The notes beneath the pieces are model-generated. The model was not told the origin of the DNA and did no database searches. It was given only the letters and a program-made list of their open reading frames with translations. A stretch of DNA of 5,087 nucleotides, taken from NCBI GenBank assembly GCA_964411425.1, contig CAYPKW010000128.1, positions 1 to 5,087 on the forward strand. Reading direction: 5' to 3'. Made by a program: the position numbers and the translations under genes. Position 1 is the stretch's first letter, and each line of letters starts with the position of its first letter. Shown here piece by piece: positions 1 to 5,087 of this stretch. This stretch comes from CAYPKW01 sp964411425 (GTDB taxonomy: Bacteria > Pseudomonadota > Alphaproteobacteria > Dongiales > Dongiaceae).

Positions 1-122
1 GGCCGGGCTGGCGCACCAGAAGGGCGATCCAGGACTATCAGTCCGACGCCGGCCTGCCGGTGGACGGCGAGGTGTCGCTGGCGCTCGTCAACCATCTGAT
101 GTTCATCGACACCAAGCCGTAG
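1..122 (+). CDS. C-terminal end of a peptidoglycan-binding-domain protein (partial at left edge)
   Basis: Only the last 39 codons are in the window, read in the frame that begins at base 3 and ends with TAG at 120-122. The peptide contains TRRAIQDYQSDAGLPVDGEV followed by SLALVNHL. That matches the PG_binding_1 repeat: Thr-x-x-Ala-Ile-x-x-Tyr/Phe-Gln, then Gly-Leu-x-Val-Asp-Gly, then a Leu-rich closing helix. Such repeats form a small three-helix fold that binds cell-wall peptidoglycan, and they often sit at the C-terminus of hydrolases, peptidases or caspase-like proteins. The catalytic or partner domain lies upstream and outside the window, so the full function cannot be stated. The closing tail ends about ten residues after the repeat, so this looks like a natural C-terminus. 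It is on the opposite strand to the efflux operon. Confidence 0.75.
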   Translation, partial: PGWRTRRAIQDYQSDAGLPVDGEVSLALVNHLMFIDTKP

Positions 123-126
123 GCCG

Positions 127-303
127 GTGCCCCACGCCGAAGATCATGCCGCGACGACCGAGACGCGTGCGGCGTCGCGCGAGCGCCTGGAAGCGGCGCT
201 CGCCGAACGCGCCGTCGATCTGGGCTCGCCGGGCCGCGACCCGGTCTACGGCTGGGGCCTCATTCGCTCGGCCCCGCCCTGCGTCGGCCAGGCAACCCGG
301 TAG
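127..303 (+). pseudogene. Remnant of a subtilisin-like (S8) serine protease, C-terminal tail only
   Basis: This short open stretch runs from a possible GTG at 127 to TAG at 301-303 (58 codons). Its frame is closed upstream by TGA at 97-99. The translation includes RLEAALAERAVDLGSPGRD followed by PVYGWGLI and a final Cys-containing tail. A helix followed by A-x-D-L-G-x-P-G-R-D-P-x-Y-G-W-G-L-(I/V) is the usual end of bacterial subtilases. The first residues, VPHA, resemble the A-V-P-H that follows the catalytic Ser in G-T-S-x-A-x-P-H, and the distance from there to the DLG motif (about 30 residues) is right for that alignment. The Asp, His and Ser active-site segments are absent. Homology begins within about five bases of the preceding gene's stop codon, which suggests a deletion that removed the front of the protease gene. 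No convincing ribosome binding site precedes the GTG, so translation is doubtful. A small independent gene is possible but less likely. Confidence 0.6.
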
Positions 304-315
304 CTTCGCGGCCGG

Positions 316-558
316 CTACTCGATCCCGAGGATCGCCTTCGCCTTGGCGAGCGTATCGACCGCTTCCTGGTGCTTGCCGGCGCTGTGCAGGCCGTCGCCC
401 TCGTCGCGCAGCTTCTGCACCTCGGCGAGCTGCTCGGCGGTGAGCGCCGGGCCGGCGGCAACTGCCGCGTCGATCTTGCCCACGTCCGCGGGACATTGAA
501 ATGCCATTGCCGGCGTCGCAAGGAAGAGGATGGCGGCGGCAAGGATCAGGCGTTTCAT
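316..558 (-). CDS. Small exported (periplasmic) protein of unknown function, 80 aa
   Basis: The ATG at 558 is chosen because a strong Shine-Dalgarno (AGGGAGA, 565-571) lies six bases upstream and because a signal peptide begins exactly there. The same frame stays open much farther upstream, but that part is an antisense shadow of the pump gene. Residues 1-19 are a classic signal peptide: Met-Lys-Arg, a hydrophobic core of Leu/Ile/Ala, and ATPAMA just before the likely cut. The mature part, about 61 residues, starts FQCPADVGKID and has a single Cys at residue 22. There is no lipobox, so a soluble periplasmic protein is expected rather than a lipoprotein. Residues about 38-80 form two amphipathic helices (TAEQLAEVQKLRDEGDGLH, then AGKHQEAVDTLAKAKAIL), a TPR-like hairpin. 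It resembles small uncharacterised alphaproteobacterial proteins that I cannot name. It lies 68 bases after the pump gene on the same strand, so cotranscription is plausible. The job is unknown. Confidence 0.8.
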   Translation of the reverse strand: MKRLILAAAILFLATPAMAFQCPADVGKIDAAVAAGPALTAEQLAEVQKLRDEGDGLHSAGKHQEAVDTLAKAKAILGIE

Positions 559-564
559 GGCGGG

Positions 565-571
565 TCTCCCT
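565..571 (-). promoter_or_regulatory. Ribosome binding site that fixes the start of the small exported protein
   Basis: On the minus strand the sequence AGGGAGA is followed by six bases and then ATG at 558. This is a good match to the anti-Shine-Dalgarno complement at proper spacing. It decides in favour of the 80-residue reading over any longer in-frame product. Confidence 0.75.
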
Positions 572-626
572 ATCTGGTTGCACCGATACGGACGCCAGCA
601 TCGATTCCGGCGTGGGACTTGTCCAG

Positions 627-3600
627 TCACTCCGCCGGCGCGCCTTGCGTTGCCGCCTTCTCGGCCGGCTGCGGGCGCCGCGACAGCAGCGCATAGGCGG
701 CCGGCACCACGAACAGCGTTAGCAGCGTGCCGAACAGCAGGCCGCCGACGATCACCCAACCGATCTGCCGGCGGCTTTCCGCGCCCGCCCCGCTGGCGAG
801 CGCGAGCGGCACCGCGCCCAGCACCATCGCGCCGGTGGTCATCAGGATGGGCCTGAGGCGCAGCGTCGCCGATTCGATCACCGCGTCCCGCGCCGAGTGC
901 CCCTGCGCGCGCAGCTGGTTGGCGAATTCGACGATCAGGATACCGTGCTTGGTGATGAGGCCGACCAGGGTGACGAGGCCGATCTGGCTGTAGACGTTGA
1001 GCGTGCCGCCGGTAAGCGCCAATGCCGCCAGCGCGCCGGTCATGGCGAGCGGCACCGTCAGCATGATGATGAGCGGGTCGAGGAAGCTTTCGAACTGGGC
1101 CGCCAGCACCAAGTAGATGAAGGCGAGCGCCAACAGGAACGTGACGTAGAGCGTGGCGCTCGACTGCTTGAACTCGCGGCTCACGCCGCCATAGTCGATC
1201 GACACCGGCACGCCCGCCACCCGCTGCACCGTGTCCTCGAGCGTCTTGAGCGCCTCGCCCAGGGCGGTGCCCGGCGCCAGGTTGGCGGTCAGCGTCACCG
1301 CGCGCAGCTTGTTGAAGTGGTTGAGCTCGCGCGGCGCCACGCTCTCGCCGATGCGCACCAGGTTGGCGAGCTGGATCACGGCGCCGCGCTCGCCGCGCAC
1401 GTAGATCGAGGTGACGTCGCTGGGATTGGTCCGCTCCACGTCGGCCACGCGCACAATCACGTCGTACTGGTCGCCGCGCTGCTTGAAGCGGGTCACCTGG
1501 CGGCCGCCCAGCATGGTCTCCAGCGTGCGCCCGATGGCCTCGACCTCGACGCCGAGGTCGGCGGCCTTGTCGCGGTCGACGTCCACTTTGATCTCCGGCA
1601 AGTTGAGCTTGAGATCGGTGTCGAGGTTGATGAGGCCGGGCTCTCCGCGCGCCTCGGCCAGCACGCGTTCGACCAGCGCCTGCAGCTCGGCGTAGCTGCC
1701 AGTGGTCTGCAGCACGATCTGCACCGGCGAGCCGCGCACGCTCTGGCCGAGCGAGGGGGGTGTCACCGGAAACACCAGCATGCCCGGAATGGCGAACATC
1801 TCGGGCCGCAGGCTCTCGGCGATCTCGAACGAACTGCGCCGGCGCTCCTCCCACGGCTTCAGCCCGAGGAAGGTGATCGCCTGCGATACCACCGGTCTGC
1901 CGGCGACGGCGAAGTAGCGGATTTGCTCGGGCACCCGCGCGTAGATCTCCTCGATGCGCCGCAGCGAGACGTCCGTGCTCTCGACCGTCGAGCCGTCCGG
2001 GCCGATGGCGATGCCGACCAGGATGCCGCGGTCCTCGATCGGCGCCAGCTCGGAATCGAGGCCGGCGAATACCTGGTAGCCGGCGAAGGCAACCGCCGGC
2101 ACCAGGACGAGCACGGCGGCGCGCGCGCTCAGCACGCTCGTGAGCGCCCGCCGGTAAAGGGCGAACAGCGACCTGAGCGCGCGCTCGACGGCGTTGTAGA
2201 CAACGCCGTGGCTCACCCGATGGCGCAGCATCAGCGAGCACATCATCGGCGACAGCGTCAGCGCGACGAAGCCCGAGATGAGCACCGCCCCAGCGAGCGT
2301 CAGCGCGAACTCGGCGAACAGTTGCCCGGTGCGCCCGGTGGCAAACCCGATGGGCGCGAACACGGCGGCCAGCGTCAGCGTCATGGCGACGACGGCGAAG
2401 CCGATCTCGCGAATGCCCTTGACCGCCGCGCGCCGCGGAGCGAGACCGCCCTCCACGTGCCGGAAGCTGTTCTCCAAGACCACGATGGCGTCGTCCACCA
2501 CCAGCCCGATGGCCAGCACCAGGGCCAACAGGGTGAGCGTGTTGATCGAGAACCCGAAGGCGAGGATGAGGGCGAAGCTGCCGATGAGCGACACCGGTAT
2601 GGTGACGAGCGGGATGATGGTGGCGCGCACCGAGCGCAGGAACAGGAAGATGACGGCCATCACCAGCGCCACCGCCTCGCCGATGGTGCGGAACACCTCC
2701 TCGATCGAGCGCTTGATGAAGACCGAGGAATCGTAGGCCACGTCCACCCGCATGCCGTCCGGCAGGTCGGCCACGATGCCGGGCAGCGCCGCGCGCACCG
2801 CGGCCGAGACCTCGAGCGGATTGGCCGTCGACTGCTTGACGACGCCCAGCGCCACCGCGCTCCTGCCGTTGAAGCGCGCGATCACGCGCTCGTCGGCGGC
2901 GCCGATCTCGGCCCGCCCCACGTCCTTGAGGCGCACCATGTAGCCCGCGGCGGCGCGCAGCACGATCTGCTCGAACTCCGCCGGCGTCTCGAGGTCGGTC
3001 TCGGTCAGCACGGTGAACTCGCGCGCCGCGCTCTCGATGCGCCCCGAGGGCACCTCGACGTTCTGGCGCCTGAGCGCGTCCTCCACGTCCTGCGGCGTCA
3101 GGCGATAGGCGGCAAGCCGCGCCCGGTCGAGCCAGATGCGCATGGCGTAGCGCCGCTCGCCGTAGATCGGCACGTCGGCGACCCCGGCCAGCGTCTGCAG
3201 CCGGTCCTTGACCACGCGGTCGGCGTAGTCGGTCACCTCCAGGGGGGAATGGGCCTCGCTGGAGAACGCCAGGTACATGATCGGCTGCGCGTCGGCCTCG
3301 ACCTTGGCGATGATCGGCTCGTCCACGTCGCGCGGCAGATCGTCGCGCGTGCGCCCGACCCGGTCGCGCACGTCGTTGGCGGCGGCGTCGGCGTCGCGGG
3401 CGAGGCGGAAGCGGATGGTGATCTGGCTGCGCTCGGCGCGGCTGATCGAGGACAGGTACTCGATACCCTCGATGCCGGACAGCGCGTCCTCCAGTGGCCG
3501 GGTGATCTGCGATTCGACGATCTCCGAGCTGGCGCCGCGGTAGCGGGTGTCGACGTTCACCACCGGCTCGTCGATGGCCGGATACTCGCGCACCGACAGG

Positions 3601-3692
3601 CGGTCATAGCTGACCAGGCCCACCAGGAGGACCACCAGGCTCAGCACGGTGGCGAACACGGGGCGGCGGATGCACAGCTCGGAAACGACCAT
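627..3692 (-). CDS. RND-family multidrug efflux pump, inner-membrane permease subunit (HAE-1/AcrB-like), 1021 aa
   Basis: This is a proton-driven exporter that takes substrates from the periplasm or outer leaflet of the inner membrane and passes them to an outer-membrane channel through an adaptor. The length fits the family (about 1020-1050 residues). The N-terminus, SELCIRRPVFATVLSLVV, is the typical RND opening with TM1 at about 11-29. A first periplasmic porter loop covers about 30-335, TM2-TM6 about 336-487, TM7 about 523-543, a second periplasmic loop about 545-847, and TM8-TM12 about 848-1003. In TM4, GLVVDDAIVVLEN (396-408) carries the paired D400 and D401 of the proton relay. In TM10, GLITKHGILIVEFAN carries the partner K915. 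RLRPILMTT at 945-953 is the conserved entry to TM11. All of these point to an active pump. The polar C-terminal tail after about 1004 is short. A Shine-Dalgarno (GAGGG) lies five bases before ATG, inside the end of the adaptor gene, one base downstream of the adaptor stop. Substrates cannot be predicted. Heavy-metal (CusA-like) pumps are unlikely given the overall similarity to HAE-1 drug pumps. Confidence 0.97.
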   Translation of the reverse strand: MVVSELCIRRPVFATVLSLVVLLVGLVSYDRLSVREYPAIDEPVVNVDTRYRGASSEIVESQITRPLEDALSGIEGIEYLSSISRAERSQITIRFRLARDADAAANDVRDRVGRTRDDLPRDVDEPIIAKVEADAQPIMYLAFSSEAHSPLEVTDYADRVVKDRLQTLAGVADVPIYGERRYAMRIWLDRARLAAYRLTPQDVEDALRRQNVEVPSGRIESAAREFTVLTETDLETPAEFEQIVLRAAAGYMVRLKDVGRAEIGAADERVIARFNGRSAVALGVVKQSTANPLEVSAAVRAALPGIVADLPDGMRVDVAYDSSVFIKRSIEEVFRTIGEAVALVMAVIFLFLRSVRATIIPLVTIPVSLIGSFALILAFGFSINTLTLLALVLAIGLVVDDAIVVLENSFRHVEGGLAPRRAAVKGIREIGFAVVAMTLTLAAVFAPIGFATGRTGQLFAEFALTLAGAVLISGFVALTLSPMMCSLMLRHRVSHGVVYNAVERALRSLFALYRRALTSVLSARAAVLVLVPAVAFAGYQVFAGLDSELAPIEDRGILVGIAIGPDGSTVESTDVSLRRIEEIYARVPEQIRYFAVAGRPVVSQAITFLGLKPWEERRRSSFEIAESLRPEMFAIPGMLVFPVTPPSLGQSVRGSPVQIVLQTTGSYAELQALVERVLAEARGEPGLINLDTDLKLNLPEIKVDVDRDKAADLGVEVEAIGRTLETMLGGRQVTRFKQRGDQYDVIVRVADVERTNPSDVTSIYVRGERGAVIQLANLVRIGESVAPRELNHFNKLRAVTLTANLAPGTALGEALKTLEDTVQRVAGVPVSIDYGGVSREFKQSSATLYVTFLLALAFIYLVLAAQFESFLDPLIIMLTVPLAMTGALAALALTGGTLNVYSQIGLVTLVGLITKHGILIVEFANQLRAQGHSARDAVIESATLRLRPILMTTGAMVLGAVPLALASGAGAESRRQIGWVIVGGLLFGTLLTLFVVPAAYALLSRRPQPAEKAATQGAPAE

Positions 3693-3693
3693 G

Positions 3694-4791
3694 TCAGCCC
3701 TCGGGCGGCGGCGCCAGCGCCACCGCCATGCCGTCCTGCAGCTTCAATTGGCCGGCGGTCACCACCACGTCGCCCGCGGCCAATCCCTCCCTCACCTCGA
3801 CGCGGGCGCCGAAGCGCTCGCCGGTCTCAACCTCGGTCAGCGCCGCCTTGCCGTCGATGACGCGGAACACGAAGTTGCGGTCGCCGCGCGGCACCAGCGC
3901 CTGCTCGGGCACCAGGATGGCGTCCTCCAGCGTCTCGTACACCAGCTCGACGCGCGCGAACAGGCCGGGGCGTAAGCGCCGGTCGCGGTTGGCGATGTGC
4001 GCCCTGAGCACGATGGCGCGCCCCTCCTCGTCGATCAGCGGATCGATGGCGTAGAGCTCGCCCATGAACCGCTCGCCGGGAAAGGCGTCGATGCGCACCA
4101 CGATCCGCTGGCCGACCGCGACCGCGCCGAAGTGCACCTCCGGCAAACGGAAGTCGACCTTGAGCGGATCGATCGATTCGAGATTGATGATCGGGTCGCC
4201 GGGGGCGAGATACTGGCCCACGCTCATGCGCCGCAAGCCCAAGACACCGTCGAACGGGGCGAGGATGCGGGTCTTGGCGAGCCGCGCCTTGGCCAGCGCC
4301 ACCGCCGCCTCGTCGGCGCGCAGCTTGGCCACGGCCTCGTCGCGGGCCCGAACCGTGCCGGCGTTCTTGGCGAGGAGATCGACCGCGCGCTTGTAGTTGG
4401 CCTTGCTCAATTCGAGGCTCGCCTCGATCTGCGCCAACTCGGCCCGGTGGACGTCCTGGTCCAGGATGGCGATGGGCGTGCCGGCGGCGACCGGGGCCCC
4501 TTCCGCCACCGGGATCTCGACCAGCCGCCCGGCGATCTCCGGGCTGATCACCACCGATTCGTTGGAGCGCAAGGACCCCACCGTGGGGATGGTGCGCTCG
4601 ATGCGCTCGACCGCGACCGGCGCCGCCTCGACGGCGATGGCGAAGTCCTCGGGCGGCAGGCCTGCAGGCACGCCCACCGCCGCCGGCCCCTCGCCCGGCC
4701 GCACGTTCAGGTACCAATAGGCGGCGGCGCCGACGGCCACGGCCGCCAGCGCCAAGATCGACAAGAACCGCCAACGCCGGCGCGCGCGCAT
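3694..4791 (-). CDS. Periplasmic adaptor (membrane fusion protein, HlyD/AcrA-like) of the RND efflux system, 365 aa
   Basis: This protein bridges the RND pump to an outer-membrane channel in the periplasm. The basic N-terminus (MRARRRWR) and one hydrophobic segment at about 9-28 give an inner-membrane anchor with the rest in the periplasm. There is no lipobox Cys, unlike AcrA. Residues about 78-110, with SPEIAGRLVEIPVAEGAPV, form the first half of the lipoyl (barrel-sandwich) domain. Residues about 111-172 are an Ala/Lys/Glu-rich helical hairpin that contacts the channel. The second lipoyl half, TRILAPFDGVLGLRRMSVGQ and onward, is at about 174-205. A beta-barrel domain follows at about 209-285, including LRPGLFARVEL, and then a membrane-proximal domain to the end (ILVPEQALVPRGD, GLAAGDVVVTAGQLKLQDG). 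The length is normal for the family. The codon just before the ATG is an in-frame TAA (4794-4792), so no longer start exists. The Shine-Dalgarno is weak, a GGGG four bases away. It is the first gene of the operon. Confidence 0.95.
   Translation of the reverse strand: MRARRRWRFLSILALAAVAVGAAAYWYLNVRPGEGPAAVGVPAGLPPEDFAIAVEAAPVAVERIERTIPTVGSLRSNESVVISPEIAGRLVEIPVAEGAPVAAGTPIAILDQDVHRAELAQIEASLELSKANYKRAVDLLAKNAGTVRARDEAVAKLRADEAAVALAKARLAKTRILAPFDGVLGLRRMSVGQYLAPGDPIINLESIDPLKVDFRLPEVHFGAVAVGQRIVVRIDAFPGERFMGELYAIDPLIDEEGRAIVLRAHIANRDRRLRPGLFARVELVYETLEDAILVPEQALVPRGDRNFVFRVIDGKAALTEVETGERFGARVEVREGLAAGDVVVTAGQLKLQDGMAVALAPPPEG
3698..3702 (-). promoter_or_regulatory. Ribosome binding site of the RND pump, inside the adaptor gene
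   Basis: GAGGG on the minus strand ends five bases before the pump ATG at 3692. It overlaps the last codons of the adaptor gene, whose TGA (3696-3694) is separated from the ATG by one base. The arrangement favours translational coupling, so adaptor and pump would be made together. Confidence 0.7.
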
Positions 4792-4824
4792 TTAGCCCCG
4801 ATTGCGACGGGAAATGGGGCGCCA

Positions 4825-4854
4825 GCTATGCCACAGCTTCGGGGCCGTGCACAA
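4825..4854 (-). promoter_or_regulatory. Possible promoter of the efflux operon
   Basis: On the minus strand a TTGTGC (4854-4849) is followed after 18 bases by CATAGC (4830-4825), preceded by TG one base away as in an extended -10. The -10-like box lies 33 bases before the adaptor ATG, a sensible leader length. Each hexamer matches its consensus at only three of six positions, so this is a weak candidate. It overlaps the stop of the transposase remnant and lies just past the point where IS homology ends. No operator palindrome was recognised around it. Confidence 0.25.
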
Positions 4855-4957
4855 CCGAGCGGCGCTTCGCGTCGTCCAGACGCGGCACGCCGCGCGACTT
4901 TGTCGGGAGCATCGGCTTGATGACACGCCATTCGTAGTTGTTGAGTTCATACCGCAT
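4826..4957 (-). pseudogene. Truncated IS5-family transposase (N-terminal fragment)
   Basis: Starting at ATG 4957, the minus strand reads MRYELNNYEWRVIKPMLP and then TKSRGVPRLDD. This matches the opening of IS5-family (IS427/IS6501-like) transposases, which run M-R-Y-(E/D)-L-x-x-x-E-W-x-x-I-x-P-x-L-P-x-K-x-R-G-V-P-R-V-D-D. In those proteins the next residues are normally R-R-V-L-N-G-I-F-W-V-L-R-S-G-A-P-W. Here the reading changes after about residue 29 (near base 4870) to AKRRSVVHGPEAVA and stops at TAG 4828-4826. Full-length proteins are about 250 residues or more and carry the DDE catalytic acids in the missing part, so this copy is dead. A GGAG lies nine bases before the ATG. The fragment is oriented toward the efflux operon and sits in DNA of lower GC than the rest of the window. 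Its remaining portion is not elsewhere in the window, which suggests that the rest was deleted or replaced. Confidence 0.75.
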
Positions 4958-4975
4958 GACTCGAGGCTCCAGTCT

Positions 4976-5003
4976 TAGGGAGCTTGAATCACGTTCATCC
5001 CTA
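4976..5003. repeat. Inverted repeat / hairpin upstream of the transposase remnant
   Basis: TAGGGA (4976-4981) pairs with TCCCTA (4998-5003), and TGAA (4985-4988) pairs with TTCA (4994-4997). That makes ten base pairs, with a three-base bulge (GCT) on one side and a five-base loop (TCACG). It lies 19 bases before the transposase ATG, where IS5-family elements carry terminal or subterminal sequences. It may be a transposase binding site, part of the IS end, or a structure limiting translation from outside readthrough. No T-run follows on either strand, so it is not an ordinary intrinsic terminator. Confidence 0.45.
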
Positions 5004-5046
5004 CGCCATCAACACTGAAAGGGATCTTCCGGAATCACTGGCCAAC

Positions 5047-5064
5047 CGGACATATCGCGGACAT
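5047..5064 (+). repeat. Short direct repeat, CGGACAT twice at 11-base period
   Basis: CGGACAT occurs at 5047-5053 and again at 5058-5064, separated by ATCG. The 11-base period puts both copies on the same face of the helix, as at a binding site for a tandem protein dimer or at an IS end. With only two seven-base copies, chance is also possible. Confidence 0.3.
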
Positions 5065-5087
5065 GGTCCAGACGACGCGAATGACCC

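Larger units (their letters stand above)
4958..5087. other. Non-coding flank, probably the left end of the decayed insertion sequence plus outside DNA
   Basis: No recognisable gene was found here on either strand. The plus strand is open without a stop from 4960 to the edge in one frame (42 codons), but it has no ATG, no ribosome binding site and no recognised motif. Base composition is clearly less GC-rich than the operon. IS5-type transposases usually begin within about a hundred bases of the element's end, so an IS terminus should lie in this stretch. I cannot place it because the partner inverted repeat is missing. The hairpin at 4976-5003 and the repeat at 5047-5064 are the only structures seen. 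Confidence 0.4.

Noticed and set aside
300..319. Short inverted repeat GTAGC/GCTAC containing the stop codons of the two convergent frames, considered as a shared terminator
   Set aside because: The stem is only five pairs with a ten-base loop and no T-run on either side, too weak to call a terminator.
146..499. Plus-strand 117-codon frame across the left part of the window
   Set aside because: It overlaps the protease remnant and the opposite-strand small gene. Its Ser/Arg/Ala-rich translation shows no family features or ribosome binding site.
589..615. ACGCC/GGCGT pairing between the pump and the small gene, considered as a terminator, and a TGGACA-like box nearby, considered as a promoter
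   Set aside because: The stem has five pairs with a large loop and no T-run. The promoter-like box has no credible -10 partner at the right spacing, so neither is supported.
559..2241. Long in-frame upstream extension of the small exported protein (641 codons in total)
   Set aside because: The extension overlaps the pump gene in another frame and reads as Arg/Ala/Gly-rich nonsense. The signal peptide and the ribosome binding site at 565-571 place the real start at 558.
897..3860. A 987-codon plus-strand open frame lying opposite the pump and adaptor genes
   Set aside because: It is the antisense shadow of the pump gene in high-GC DNA. Its translation is low-complexity, rich in His, Arg, Asp, Gln and Ala, with no membrane segments or known motifs, while the minus strand encodes a clear RND protein.
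3827..4774. Minus-strand 315-codon frame overlapping the adaptor gene
   Set aside because: It is an out-of-frame shadow rich in Arg and Gly, while the overlapping adaptor frame has full domain structure.
4960..5087. Plus-strand frame open to the right edge (42 codons), with some resemblance to a protein reading, including a YRGHG string
   Set aside because: There is no start codon, no ribosome binding site and no recognisable family. Open frames of this length are expected by chance here.

Overview
The window is high-GC, Gram-negative DNA, most probably from an alphaproteobacterium. The basis is strong G/C bias at third codon positions, a tripartite-type RND efflux operon with a membrane-anchored adaptor, and an IS5-family transposase relic of a kind common in rhizobia and Rhodospirillales. 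The genus cannot be told from this sequence.

The dominant content is a minus-strand efflux operon. It reads right to left: a periplasmic adaptor (MFP/HlyD-AcrA type, 4791 to 3694), an inner-membrane RND/HAE-1-type proton-driven pump (3692 to 627), and, 68 bases further on, a small exported protein of unknown function (558 to 316). Adaptor and pump are separated by one base and are probably translationally coupled. The pump keeps the TM4 Asp-Asp pair and the TM10 Lys of the proton relay, so it looks functional. No outer-membrane channel (TolC/OprM type) and no local regulator is visible, so the pump presumably borrows a channel encoded elsewhere or beyond the window.

The left edge (1-303, plus strand) holds two gene ends. 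One is the last 39 codons of a protein with a C-terminal peptidoglycan-binding (PG_binding_1) repeat. Immediately after its stop, in another frame, is a short open stretch that reads like the extreme C-terminus of a subtilisin-like (S8) serine protease without its catalytic domain. This is best read as a gene remnant left by a deletion, and it converges on the small exported protein gene.

The right edge (about 4865-5087) has visibly lower GC and contains the N-terminal start of an IS5-family transposase, broken after roughly 29 codons. It is oriented toward the efflux operon. A hairpin and a short direct repeat lie farther out. The efflux operon therefore appears to sit directly behind a decayed insertion sequence, and the junction contains a possible promoter.

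I see no RNA genes, CRISPR arrays or clear novel multi-gene system. The observations most worth following up are the small secreted protein riding with the pump, the protease relic, and the IS relic placed where it could affect pump expression.
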